Made by a program: the position numbers and the translations under genes
The notes under the pieces: generated by a model
Told to the model about the DNA's origin: nothing
Seen by the model: the letters and a program-made list of their open reading frames with translations, nothing else
The model's database searches: none
From: DATATV01 sp035551355
GTDB taxonomy: Bacteria > Actinomycetota > Actinomycetes > Mycobacteriales > Pseudonocardiaceae
NCBI GenBank assembly: GCA_035551355.1
Contig: DASZNF010000021.1
Location: forward strand, 96,029-160,028
Reading direction: 5' to 3'
Length of the DNA: 64,000 nucleotides
Shown here: positions 48,142-55,889 of the stretch, piece after piece
How positions within the stretch are numbered: position 1 is the stretch's first letter
Layout: every line of letters begins with the position of its first letter

Positions 48142-49920
48142 CTAACGCAGCCACTCCAGGACGTTGGACAGCGAGGTGGTGATCCGGGCGCTCAGCTCGT
48201 CCGCACGTCGCTGACGCTGCTCGTCCAGTTGGCTCGTGTAGAAGATCACCGGGCCCCGGTACAGACCGCCCGCACGGAACCACTCCAGATCGGCGAAACC
48301 GGCGTTGTCGTCCCCGTAGCGGTGCAGATCGGACACCAGCGCCGTGGGCTCGAAGATCCGGAACTGGTTGGCCGCGGCAGCTCGATCGTTGGCAATGGCC
48401 ACCTCCGCGCCTCGCCGACGCAGCTCGTGGGCCAGCGAGAACTCGTCGGTCGCGTGGTCGTCCACCCACAACACGCGCAGCCCGTCCAGTTCGGTCGAGT
48501 GGTCGATAGTGACCTGCGGCGGTTTGTGGGCCGCGGTGAGAGAGCGGCGGCGCAGCACCCGCCGCACCATCGCGGTGTTCACCGGCCCGACCAGACCGGC
48601 CAGCAGCGACGCGAACTCCGCCTCCCCACCCAGCCGCACGAACTCCGCGGGCAGTTGCTTCTCCAGCCTGGCCAGCGACGAGTCCAGCGCCGCCGGGTCC
48701 GGCGCGGCGATGTCCTTGCGGGCGAACAGTTCTCCGGCCCGCGCCGTCGCGCTCGGGGTCAGCTGGCCCACCCCGGTGGCGAGGCGGAATTCGCGGTAGG
48801 CCAGGAAATCTCCGATCGGGTCGGTGTCCAGTGAGTCGATGAACAGCCGGTAGAACCCGGGATAGAACTGCTGCAACAGGATCAGCTTGAGCAGGTTCTC
48901 CGGCCCGGCCTGATCCCACTCCGGCCGCAGGTGGTACTCCAGCACGAAGGTGTTGATCAGGCGCTTGATGGCGCGCGGATTGCCGCCAGTGCGCTCGATC
49001 AGCAGCCGGCGCATGCCGTCGTCGAACAGGTCGTCCGTGCCGGACCGCACCGCGTAACCGTCGACCAGCCGCCGGGCCCGGCGCGCGGAGGGCGGGTTCA
49101 CCCGGTAGGTGACCTGGATGATCTTGTCCAGGTATCCGGCCTCCATGGCGGCGTGGTCGGCGCCCGGCTGGTCGCGCACCGCCCGCAACACCACATCGCC
49201 GTCGCAGGCCAGCACGAACACGATGCCGGGCACGTCGAGGTAGAGCTTCATCGCCTCGCACACCCGGACGATCTGCGCGTGCGTGCACCGGTCCAGATCG
49301 TCGACGAACACCACCAGCAGCCGGAGCGCGTCCGTTTTCGAGCGGGCCAGCCAGCTCGTCGCCATGCCGTGCACGACGTCCCGGATGCGGTTGCGGGAGG
49401 TGGCATCCACGGTCAGCCGTTGCCACAGGTCGTCGATCACCCGGTGCAATCCGACGAAGCTCACCACGACCAGCACCGCGGCCCGCAGCCCACTGATCAG
49501 CCGGTCATGGCGGGCCAGCTTGCGCACGGCCCGGCGGATCACGTTGCGGTCGAAGCTGAGCAGCACCGACTTGATCAGGCCTTCCAGCGCGTCGACCCGC
49601 TCAGCCGTCCACGCGTTGAACCACACCGTGCGGACCTCCGGCGTGTCCCGCAGCACGGTGTCGATGGCCAGCAGCAGGCTGCTCTTGCCCGCGCCCCACG
49701 CCGCGTCCACGGCCAGGGTGAACGGCGCGGCGGCCCGCGAGTCCAGCAGCAGATCGGCCAGCCGCCGCGCAGTGGCCTCGGTGCCGAGCAGGTCCTCGTT
49801 GCCGGCCTCGCCGATCGGCGCGTCGTTGAGCACCAGGAACTTCCGGCGGGTGCCCGCCACGACGGTGAACCCTTCCTCATCGAATCCGTCGCCGTCGCCC
49901 TGGGCCGTGGTCACGATCAA
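48142..49920 (-). CDS. KAP-family P-loop NTPase with C-terminal receiver-like domain
   Basis: 592 residues. Walker A DAAWGAGKSS at 72-81, a hydrophobic stretch at about 143-158 (possible membrane insertion, as in other KAP NTPases), Walker B LLVVFVDDLDRC at 201-212, and the sensor-like GGNPRAIKRLINTF downstream: a full KAP core. From about 481 to the end there is a second domain that looks like a response-regulator receiver: LRVLWVDDHA (Asp487, Asp488), LVSDLHRYG with Asp531 at the phosphorylation position, and GPVIFYTSQ as strand 5. KAP NTPases occur in phage-defence and animal signalling proteins; fusion to a receiver is uncommon. No kinase is adjacent. A small uncertain gene lies divergent. 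Confidence 0.8.
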   Translation of the reverse strand: MIVTTAQGDGDGFDEEGFTVVAGTRRKFLVLNDAPIGEAGNEDLLGTEATARRLADLLLDSRAAAPFTLAVDAAWGAGKSSLLLAIDTVLRDTPEVRTVWFNAWTAERVDALEGLIKSVLLSFDRNVIRRAVRKLARHDRLISGLRAAVLVVVSFVGLHRVIDDLWQRLTVDATSRNRIRDVVHGMATSWLARSKTDALRLLVVFVDDLDRCTHAQIVRVCEAMKLYLDVPGIVFVLACDGDVVLRAVRDQPGADHAAMEAGYLDKIIQVTYRVNPPSARRARRLVDGYAVRSGTDDLFDDGMRRLLIERTGGNPRAIKRLINTFVLEYHLRPEWDQAGPENLLKLILLQQFYPGFYRLFIDSLDTDPIGDFLAYREFRLATGVGQLTPSATARAGELFARKDIAAPDPAALDSSLARLEKQLPAEFVRLGGEAEFASLLAGLVGPVNTAMVRRVLRRRSLTAAHKPPQVTIDHSTELDGLRVLWVDDHATDEFSLAHELRRRGAEVAIANDRAAAANQFRIFEPTALVSDLHRYGDDNAGFADLEWFRAGGLYRGPVIFYTSQLDEQRQRRADELSARITTSLSNVLEWLR

Positions 49921-49974
49921 TGCCTACCGGTCCGACAACCGAAAACGCAACCGACCGCGCAGAGCCAGTACTCG

Positions 49975-50187
49975 ATGGACGTCAGCGTGGAACTGGACAC
50001 CGGGCAGCAGGACTCGGAGGAGCTGGAGGAGCCGATCGGCAACATGCTCAACCACAACCTGGTCCAGGCGTTGATGGCCAGCGCCACCCTGGTGCCCGCC
50101 GACCTGGCCCTGCTGGACGGCTGGGATTACGAGTCTTTTTCGCCGGCTCGGCGGGAGTTGAGCCGGGCGGCCTGGAGCGTGAGGTAG
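49975..50187 (+). CDS. uncertain small gene divergent from the KAP NTPase
   Basis: 70 codons from ATG 49975. The first 50 residues (MDVSVELDTGQQDSEELEEP, then VQALMASATLVPADLALL) have coding-like composition; the last 20 overlap the 3' end of the ECF sigma gene on the other strand and are probably non-native. It may be a truncated gene or a short partner of the KAP protein. No family recognised with confidence. Confidence 0.3.
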   Translation: MDVSVELDTGQQDSEELEEPIGNMLNHNLVQALMASATLVPADLALLDGWDYESFSPARRELSRAAWSVR

Positions 50188-51284
50188 TCCCGCTCGGCCA
50201 GGTTGGCCGCCTGGTGCGCGGCCTCGGCGTAGAGCCGGGCCGCCGTGGCCAGATCGCCGTCGCGTTCGTGCAGGTAGGCCGCGACCGCGATGTGCCGGGG
50301 CAGCGAGTCGTCCAGCTCGGCCAGCGCCGCCAGCCCGGCGCGAGCCCCGTCCGCCTCGCCGACGGCGACCGCTCGGTTGAGCCGCACGACCGGGCTGTCG
50401 GTCAGCCCCGCGAGCTCGTCGTACCACTCCACGATCTGCGCCCAGTCGGTCTCCTCGGCGGTGGGCGCGTCGGCGTGCAGGGCCGCGATGGCGGCCTGGG
50501 CCTGGAACTCGCCCAGCCGGTCGCGGGCCAGCGCCGACTGCAGGATCGCCACCCCCTCGGCGATCGCCGCGGTGTCCCATCGGCCGCGGTCCTGCTCGGC
50601 CAGCGGGATCAGGCTGCCGTCCGGCCCGGTGCGGGAGGCCCGGCGGGCGTGGTGCAGCAGCATGAGAGCGAGCAGCCCGGCCACCTCGGGGTGGTCGATC
50701 GCGGCCGCGAGCTGCCGGGTGAGCCGGATGGCCTCGGCGGCCAGGTCGACGTCACCGGAGTAGCCCTCGTTGAACACCAGGTAGAGCACGCGCAGCACGG
50801 TGGCCACGTCCCCGGGCTGGTCCAACCGCACGCCGGACACGGTGCGTTTGGCCCGGCTGATCCGCTGGGCCATGGTCGCCTCGGGCACCAGGTAGGCCTG
50901 GGCGATCTGGCGGGTGGTCAGCCCGCCGACCGCGCGCAGCGTGAGCGCGACCGCGGAGGCCGGCGTCAGCGAGGAGTGGGCACACAGGAAATACAGGTGC
51001 AGCGTGTCGTCCACCGAGGGCGCCGGCCCGGCCGGGGGCGCGACCTCCACCGCCAGTTCCCGCCCCCGCCGGGAAGTCTCGGACCGGGCGGAGTCAAGGA
51101 ACTTGTGCCAGGCGACCGCGACCAGCCAGCCCTTCGGATCCCGCGGCGGCTCGTCCGGCCACGCTTCCAGTGCCCGGATCAGCGCTTCCTGCACGGCGTC
51201 CTCGGCGGACGCGAAATCCGCGCCGCGCCGCACGAGGACGCCGATCACCGCTGGGACGAGTTCCCGCAGCAGCGCGGAGTTCAC
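50127..51284 (-). CDS. ECF42-type RNA polymerase sigma factor with C-terminal DUF6596 extension
   Basis: 385 residues. Sigma region 2 (VLVRRGADFASAEDAVQEALIRALEAWP with DPKGWLVAVAWHKFLD) and region 4 (LTLRAVGGLTTRQIAQAYLVPEATMAQRISRAKRTV), then DUF6596 with LRVLYLVFNEGYSG and a TPR-like helical tail (LDDSLPRHIAVAAYLHERDGDLATAARLYAEAA). This long ECF group is found beside a DGPF/YCII protein, as here, and usually lacks an anti-sigma factor. The start lies in a 36-bp duplication: GTG 51284 gives the family-like VNSALLRELVP; a second GTG 12 codons upstream (51320) comes from the repeat. Confidence 0.88.
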   Translation of the reverse strand: MNSALLRELVPAVIGVLVRRGADFASAEDAVQEALIRALEAWPDEPPRDPKGWLVAVAWHKFLDSARSETSRRGRELAVEVAPPAGPAPSVDDTLHLYFLCAHSSLTPASAVALTLRAVGGLTTRQIAQAYLVPEATMAQRISRAKRTVSGVRLDQPGDVATVLRVLYLVFNEGYSGDVDLAAEAIRLTRQLAAAIDHPEVAGLLALMLLHHARRASRTGPDGSLIPLAEQDRGRWDTAAIAEGVAILQSALARDRLGEFQAQAAIAALHADAPTAEETDWAQIVEWYDELAGLTDSPVVRLNRAVAVGEADGARAGLAALAELDDSLPRHIAVAAYLHERDGDLATAARLYAEAAHQAANLAERDYLTLQAARLNSRRAGEKDS

Positions 51285-51348
51285 CCGGTCGCCGCGGGTC
51301 GCTCGGTCACCTGAGTTCACCCGGTCGCCGGGGGTCGCTCGGTCACGG
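51277..51348. repeat. 36-bp tandem duplication over the sigma gene start
   Basis: Copies 51277-51312 and 51313-51348 differ at three positions. The unit holds a GTG start codon on the minus strand, so it doubles the start region and adds 12 codons in frame. More degenerate pieces (GGTCGC-GCGGTCACC) continue to about 51412. Confidence 0.85.
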
Positions 51349-51405
51349 GGGTCGCGCGGTCACCGTGGTCCACGTCGTCCCCGCGGTTGGCCTGGTCGCT
51401 GCGGT

Positions 51406-51813
51406 TCACTCGGTCACCGTGGGCGGCGCGGCCAGGAACGGACGCAGCTCCAGCCATTCGTACAGCGGCTTGCCATCCGCACCGGGCGCGGCCGACAGTT
51501 CCCCGGCCAGCTCGACCGCCCGTTCGTGGCTGGCCACGTCGATCACCATCCAGCCGGCGATGACGTCCTTGGTCTCGGCGAACGGGCCGTCGGTGACCGG
51601 CGGACGCCCCTCGCCGTCGTACCGGACGAACATGCCCTCGGGCGACACCGCCTGGGCGTCCACGAACTCACCGGTCTGTTCCAGGCGAGCCGCGAAATCC
51701 TGCATGAACTTGATGTGCGCGGAGACCTCCTCCGGCGCCCACTGGTCCATGGGCACGTTGTTGAGCGGAGACGGGGCGCCGCGGTAGTGCTTGAGCAGCA
51801 GGTACTTGGCCAT
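51406..51813 (-). CDS. DGPF/YCII-domain protein
   Basis: 135 residues with the signature VTDGPFAETKDVIAGWMVIDV. YCII-related dimeric alpha-beta barrel. These proteins are encoded next to ECF42 sigma factors and in Streptomyces are targets of, or partners to, them. GAGGAG lies 9 bases before the ATG at 51813. It is upstream of the sigma gene on the same strand with a repeat-rich gap between. Enzymatic activity has not been established for the family in general. Confidence 0.88.
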   Translation of the reverse strand: MAKYLLLKHYRGAPSPLNNVPMDQWAPEEVSAHIKFMQDFAARLEQTGEFVDAQAVSPEGMFVRYDGEGRPPVTDGPFAETKDVIAGWMVIDVASHERAVELAGELSAAPGADGKPLYEWLELRPFLAAPPTVTE

Positions 51814-52034
51814 GGTGGTACTCCTCGGTGCTGGTGCGACCCATTCTGGTCACGTGCACCCCGGAGACGGAGCCGGACACGAGTTCTCGACATCACCGAT
51901 GAGATTTTCCAGGGCGGTTTGCTGCCCCGGTGGGATCCGGCCACGGCGGCCCACCAGTACCGGTGCCGGACCTCGGTGCGGTGGCGGCGGTCGACCTCAA
52001 CCGGTCCGGGCTGCACGACACTAGGATCCGCCAC

Positions 52035-52523
52035 ATGACCGCCACCGTCACCGAGGCCGATCTCGATCACCTGCGCCGTTGCGTGGCGCTGGCCGCCGAG
52101 GCGGTGGCCGCAGGCGACTTCCCCTTCGGGTCGGTCCTGGTCGGCGGGGACGGCACCGCACTGGCCGAGGACCGCAACCAGGAGAACTCCGCCGGGGATC
52201 CGACCCGCCACCCCGAGTTCGAACTGGCCCGGTGGGCCGCCGCGCGGCTGGCCCCTCCCGAGCGCGCCGCCGCCACCGTGTACACCTCGGGTGAGCACTG
52301 CCCGATGTGCGCGGCCGCGCACGGCTGGGTCGGGCTGGGCCGGATCGTCTATGTCGCGTCGTCGGCACAGTTGAGCGGTTGGCTGGCCGAGTGGGGGGTG
52401 CCTGCCTCTCCGGTGCGGCCGCTGCCGATCGCCGAACTGGTCCCGGGAATCGCGGTGGCCGGGCCGGTTCCGGAACTGGCGGACGAGATGCGCGAGTTGC
52501 ACCGGAAATTCCGCAACCGCTGA
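52035..52523 (+). CDS. nucleoside/cytidine deaminase-like protein
   Basis: 162 residues with the zinc-deaminase fold: RHPEFELARWAA supplies the histidine ligand and glutamate (HPE where HAE is canonical), and SGEHCPMCAAAHGW the two cysteines. FPFGSVLVGGDGTALAEDRNQE is the guanine deaminase/tRNA-adenosine deaminase-like N-terminal sheet. Substrate may be a purine or an aminated base. ATG at 52035; no near partner on the same strand, with MetX 220 bases downstream. Confidence 0.8.
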   Translation: MTATVTEADLDHLRRCVALAAEAVAAGDFPFGSVLVGGDGTALAEDRNQENSAGDPTRHPEFELARWAAARLAPPERAAATVYTSGEHCPMCAAAHGWVGLGRIVYVASSAQLSGWLAEWGVPASPVRPLPIAELVPGIAVAGPVPELADEMRELHRKFRNR

Positions 52524-52569
52524 GCCATACCGGCGAATGGCTCGGTGACCGACAGGGGCCCAGCATGTG

Positions 52570-52620
52570 AGCTGACCGGGCAGGCCGCGACGACTCCGGC
52601 TACGGTCGGCCCAGTCAGCT
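52570..52620 (+). promoter_or_regulatory. hairpin in the metX leader
   Basis: AGCTGACCGGGC (52570-52581) pairs with GCCCAGTCAGCT (52609-52620) at 11 of 12 positions, with a 27-base loop that can form a smaller stem. It lies about 125 bases before the MetX start. It could be part of an attenuator or ligand-sensing leader, or a terminator for the deaminase gene. It does not match the SAM-IV consensus that I recall. Confidence 0.4.
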
Positions 52621-52744
52621 GACCCGAACAGCCGCAGCCGCGGTTCCCGACACGGGGCGCCGATTCCGCCCCTGGCACTGGAGCCTCCGTGACCGACCGA
52701 ATCTCCTGGCCCCACAAGGCCACGCGGACGCTCAGGGCACGCGA

Positions 52745-53815
52745 ATGAAGCGGTACGTCACGCTGCCCGGCGCGCTCGACCTCGAGGGCGGCGGACAGCT
52801 GACCGGGTTGCGGATCGCCTACGAGACCTGGGGAAACCTCAACTCGGACGCCTCGAACGCGGTGCTGGTGATGCACGCGCTGACCGGAGACAGTCACCTG
52901 GCCGGGCCAGCCGGACCGGATCAGCCGACCCCCGGTTGGTGGGACGGGCTGGTCGGGCCGGGCAAAGCCTTGGACACCAACGAGTTCTACGTCGTCGCGC
53001 CCAACGCGCTGGGCGGCTGCCAGGGCAGCACCGGCCCCTCGGCACCGGCCCCGGACGGCCGGCCGTGGGGCAGCCGGTTTCCCCGGATCACCGTGCGCGA
53101 CCAGGTGGCGGCCGAGGCGCGGTGGGCCGATCTGCTGGGCATCTCGCGCTGGGCGGCCGTGCTCGGCGGATCGATGGGCGGCATGCGGGCCCTGGAGTGG
53201 GCGGCGGGCCGGCCCGAGCGGGTAGCCCGGGTGTTGTTGCTGGCCTGCCCGGCGGCGGCCTCGGCCGAGCAGATCGGCTGGGCCGCACCGCAATTGCACG
53301 CCATCCGCGCCGACCCGGACTGGCACGGCGGCGACTACCACCAGCTCGGGGTCCAGCCGATCGCCGGACTGGGCATCGCCCGCCGCATCGCGCATCTGAC
53401 CTACCGCAGCGAACCCGAGTTGGCCACCCGCTTCGGTCGCGCGGCCCAGGACGCCGAGAACCCGCTGACCGGCGGGCGATTCGCCGTGGAGTCCTATTTG
53501 GACCATCATGCGGGCAAGCTGGCCGGCCGGTTCGACGCGGCCAGTTACGTGGTGCTGACCGAGGTGATGAACTCGCACGACGTGGGCCGGGACCGCGGCG
53601 GCATCCCCGCGGCACTGGCCCGGATCACCGCCCGGGCGCTGGTCGCCGGGGTGGACAGCGACCGGCTGTATCCGCTGTACCAGCAGGCCGAACTCGCGGA
53701 CGGCATCCCGGGCGCGGACGGGCTGCGCATCGTCCGGTCACTCTACGGACACGACGCGTTCCTGATCGAAATCGAGCAGATCGCCACGCTGATCAAGGAA
53801 TTACTCTCCCATTGA
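52745..53815 (+). CDS. metX: homoserine O-acetyltransferase
   Basis: 356 residues. The MetX pattern is complete: LTGLRIAYETWGNLN, VLVMHALTGDSHLAG, APNALGGCQGSTGPSA, catalytic serine in LGGSMGGMRALEW, aspartate in VDSDRLYPLYQQ, histidine in YGHDAFLIE. It acetylates homoserine with acetyl-CoA in the methionine pathway. MetY, the next enzyme, is encoded 2 kb downstream on the same strand. Start ATG at 52745; the 220-base leader holds a long hairpin. Confidence 0.93.
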   Translation: MKRYVTLPGALDLEGGGQLTGLRIAYETWGNLNSDASNAVLVMHALTGDSHLAGPAGPDQPTPGWWDGLVGPGKALDTNEFYVVAPNALGGCQGSTGPSAPAPDGRPWGSRFPRITVRDQVAAEARWADLLGISRWAAVLGGSMGGMRALEWAAGRPERVARVLLLACPAAASAEQIGWAAPQLHAIRADPDWHGGDYHQLGVQPIAGLGIARRIAHLTYRSEPELATRFGRAAQDAENPLTGGRFAVESYLDHHAGKLAGRFDAASYVVLTEVMNSHDVGRDRGGIPAALARITARALVAGVDSDRLYPLYQQAELADGIPGADGLRIVRSLYGHDAFLIEIEQIATLIKELLSH

Positions 53816-53903
53816 TCTGTCGGCGATCGACATTTTTCCCGGCCCAAGATCCCGATATCAGACAATTTCGATGCCCGAACCAACTGACTGCTTTCCACGT
53901 ATT

Positions 53904-53953
53904 GGGATGGTTCGTTTCCGCACTCCGTTTACTCCAAACTGACGAATCATCCC
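53904..53953 (+). promoter_or_regulatory. inverted repeat in the OsmC leader
   Basis: GGGATGGTTCGT (53904-53915) pairs with ACGAATCATCCC (53942-53953) at 11 of 12 positions, with a 26-base loop, in an AT-richer 170-base gap. It ends 33 bases before the OsmC ATG. Likely an operator or RNA hairpin; the regulator is unknown. Confidence 0.5.
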
Positions 53954-53986
53954 GCAGCACGGCGAAAGCCCTGAGGAGGCAAACCG

Positions 53987-54547
53987 ATGACCGCGACCGA
54001 CCTGCCGGTGGACAACGGCGTCAACGTGGAGGCATTGCTGGGCGCCCGCGGCGCGCTGGCCGACTCCCCGGAAATCGCCCAGTTCAAGTGGCGTGCGGTG
54101 AATTCCTGGATCAAGGGCACGCACAGCCGCTCCACCGTCGAGACGTTCTACGGCCTCGGCGACGAGCAGAAGCACAAGACGAGCTTCGACTTCGACGCCG
54201 ACCACCCCGAGGTGTTCGCCGCCGCGGACAACGGCATCACCCCGGTGGAATACGTGCTGGTCGCGCTGGGCAGCTGCCTGACCGCCGGCCTGGCCGCCGT
54301 CGCCCAGCAGCGGCAGATCCAGCTGCGCTCGGTGAAGGCGACCATCGAGGCCGACTTCGACCTGCACGGCATCCTGGGCGCCGACCCCGAGGTGCGCAAC
54401 GGTTTCTCCGACGTCCGGGTCAACTACCAGATCGACGCCGACGCCAGCCCCGAGGAGGTCAAGGCGCTGGTGGCCCAGTCGCAGAAGCGTTCCGCGGTGT
54501 ACGACGTGCTCACCAACCCGACCAACGTCACCGTGGAAGTCGACTGA
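53987..54547 (+). CDS. OsmC-family peroxidase-like protein
   Basis: 186 residues. OsmC/Ohr fold: VEYVLVALGSCLTAGLAAVAQQR carries the conserved resolving cysteine region (GSCLT), with the first active-site portion in FKWRAVNSWIKGTHSRSTVETFYG. The Ohr-type first cysteine is not visible, so this may be an OsmC-like protein with a single redox cysteine. Such proteins reduce organic hydroperoxides or bind thiol compounds. Located between MetX and MetY genes, so it may be sulfur-related. GAGGAGG-like sequence precedes the ATG. Its stop codon lies in a 26-bp tandem duplication. Confidence 0.82.
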   Translation: MTATDLPVDNGVNVEALLGARGALADSPEIAQFKWRAVNSWIKGTHSRSTVETFYGLGDEQKHKTSFDFDADHPEVFAAADNGITPVEYVLVALGSCLTAGLAAVAQQRQIQLRSVKATIEADFDLHGILGADPEVRNGFSDVRVNYQIDADASPEEVKALVAQSQKRSAVYDVLTNPTNVTVEVD

Positions 54548-54579
54548 CCTGCCTCACCGTGGAAGTCGACTGACCCGCC
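54528..54579 (+). repeat. 26-bp tandem duplication over the OsmC stop
   Basis: Two adjacent copies (54528-54553, 54554-54579), one mismatch; each contains TCACCGTGGAAGTCGACTGA, so the OsmC C-terminus and stop are duplicated. Confidence 0.9.
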
Positions 54580-54601
54580 TTTGCCGTCAGGGAGTTCGTC
54601 C

Positions 54602-55864
54602 GTGCCGAAGGTAACCACGTTGGTGGTCGGGGCCGGCCACTGCGGGTTGGCCATGAGTCGCCGCCTCGCCGAACATTCCATCGACCATGTCGTGCTGGAA
54701 CGCGGCGAGGTGGCGCATTCGTGGCGCACCCAGCGCTGGGACTCGTTCCGGCTGCTCACCCCCAACTGGATGACCCGGCTGCCTGGCTACGCCTACTCCG
54801 GTGACGACCCGGACGGCTATCAGACCGCGCCCGAACTGGTGCGGCTGATCGACGGGTACGCCACCGCGATCGACGCCCCCGTCCGCACGAACACCACGGT
54901 GTTGTCGGTATGCCCGGCCGACAACGGGTTTCTGGTGCACACCGAGCAGGACGTGTGGCAGGCCGACACGGTGGTACTGGCCGCGGGCGCGGGCGCGGTG
55001 CCCAGCGTGCCGAAGGTGGCCGGGGCGGTGCCGCCGGAGATCACCACGCTGTCCGCGCTGGACTACCGCAACCCGGAGCAGTTGCCCGAGGGCGGGGTAC
55101 TGGTGGTCGGCCCGTCCTCCAGCGGCGCGCAGATCGCCGCCGAGTTGCACCGCTCCGGCCGCCCGGTGACGCTCTCGGTCGGCGAGCACGTCCGGATGCC
55201 GCGGCTGTACCGGGGCCGGGACATCCTGTGGTGGATGGACTCCTCCGGCGTGCTGGACGAGCGCTACGACGAGGTGCCCGACCTGCTGCGGGCCCGCAAC
55301 CTGCCGTCCATGCAACTGGTCGGCACCCCACGGCGGGACACCGTGGACCTCAACGCCCTGACCGGAATCGGCGTCCGCCTGGTCGGCCGGCTGGCCGGAG
55401 TGCGCGATGGCCGGGCCCAGTTCTCCGGTTCGCTGCGCAACGTGATCGCGCTGGCCGACCTGAAGCTGGGCCGGTTGCTGGACACCTTCGACGAGTGGGC
55501 CGCGACCACCGGGTTCGCCGACTGCGACCCGGTAGGCCGGTTCCCGGCCACCGAGGTGCCCACCGCGCCGCCGCTGACGCTGGATCTGGCCGGCGGTGAG
55601 TTCCGCAGCATCGTCTGGGCCACCGGATTCCGACCCGATCTGTCCTGGCTGAACGTGCCCGTACTGGACCGCAAGGGACAGATCGTTCACGATGGCGGAG
55701 TGACCACCTGGCCCGGCCTCTACCTGATGGGCATGCCGTTTCTGCGCCGCCGCAACTCGACCCTGATCACCGGCGCCGGTGCCGACGCGGATGACCTGGC
55801 CGGGCATCTGGCGGGTTACCTGGATTCCCGCCGCAAGCAGGGCACCGAGCTGGTCGGCCGCTGA
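54602..55864 (+). CDS. FAD-dependent oxidoreductase, CzcO/flavin-monooxygenase-like
   Basis: 420 residues. N-terminal FAD loop VVGAGHCGLAMSRRL, RWDSFRLLTPNW, and an internal NAD(P) loop VVGPSSSGAQIAAEL near 180, then FRSIVWATGFRPDLSWL and YLMGMPFLRRRNSTLI near the C-terminus. This is the class B flavin monooxygenase-like design. In context with OsmC, MetX and MetY it may oxidise a sulfur compound or thioether (inference). GTG start with AGGGAG upstream; the start lies 23 bases after the tandem duplication. Confidence 0.82.
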   Translation: MPKVTTLVVGAGHCGLAMSRRLAEHSIDHVVLERGEVAHSWRTQRWDSFRLLTPNWMTRLPGYAYSGDDPDGYQTAPELVRLIDGYATAIDAPVRTNTTVLSVCPADNGFLVHTEQDVWQADTVVLAAGAGAVPSVPKVAGAVPPEITTLSALDYRNPEQLPEGGVLVVGPSSSGAQIAAELHRSGRPVTLSVGEHVRMPRLYRGRDILWWMDSSGVLDERYDEVPDLLRARNLPSMQLVGTPRRDTVDLNALTGIGVRLVGRLAGVRDGRAQFSGSLRNVIALADLKLGRLLDTFDEWAATTGFADCDPVGRFPATEVPTAPPLTLDLAGGEFRSIVWATGFRPDLSWLNVPVLDRKGQIVHDGGVTTWPGLYLMGMPFLRRRNSTLITGAGADADDLAGHLAGYLDSRRKQGTELVGR

Positions 55865-55889
55865 CCGCGGTCGAGTTACTGGAGGATCG

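Noticed and set aside
52524..52744. SAM-IV type riboswitch before metX
   Set aside because: A hairpin exists, but the conserved core of that class that I remember was not found in the leader.
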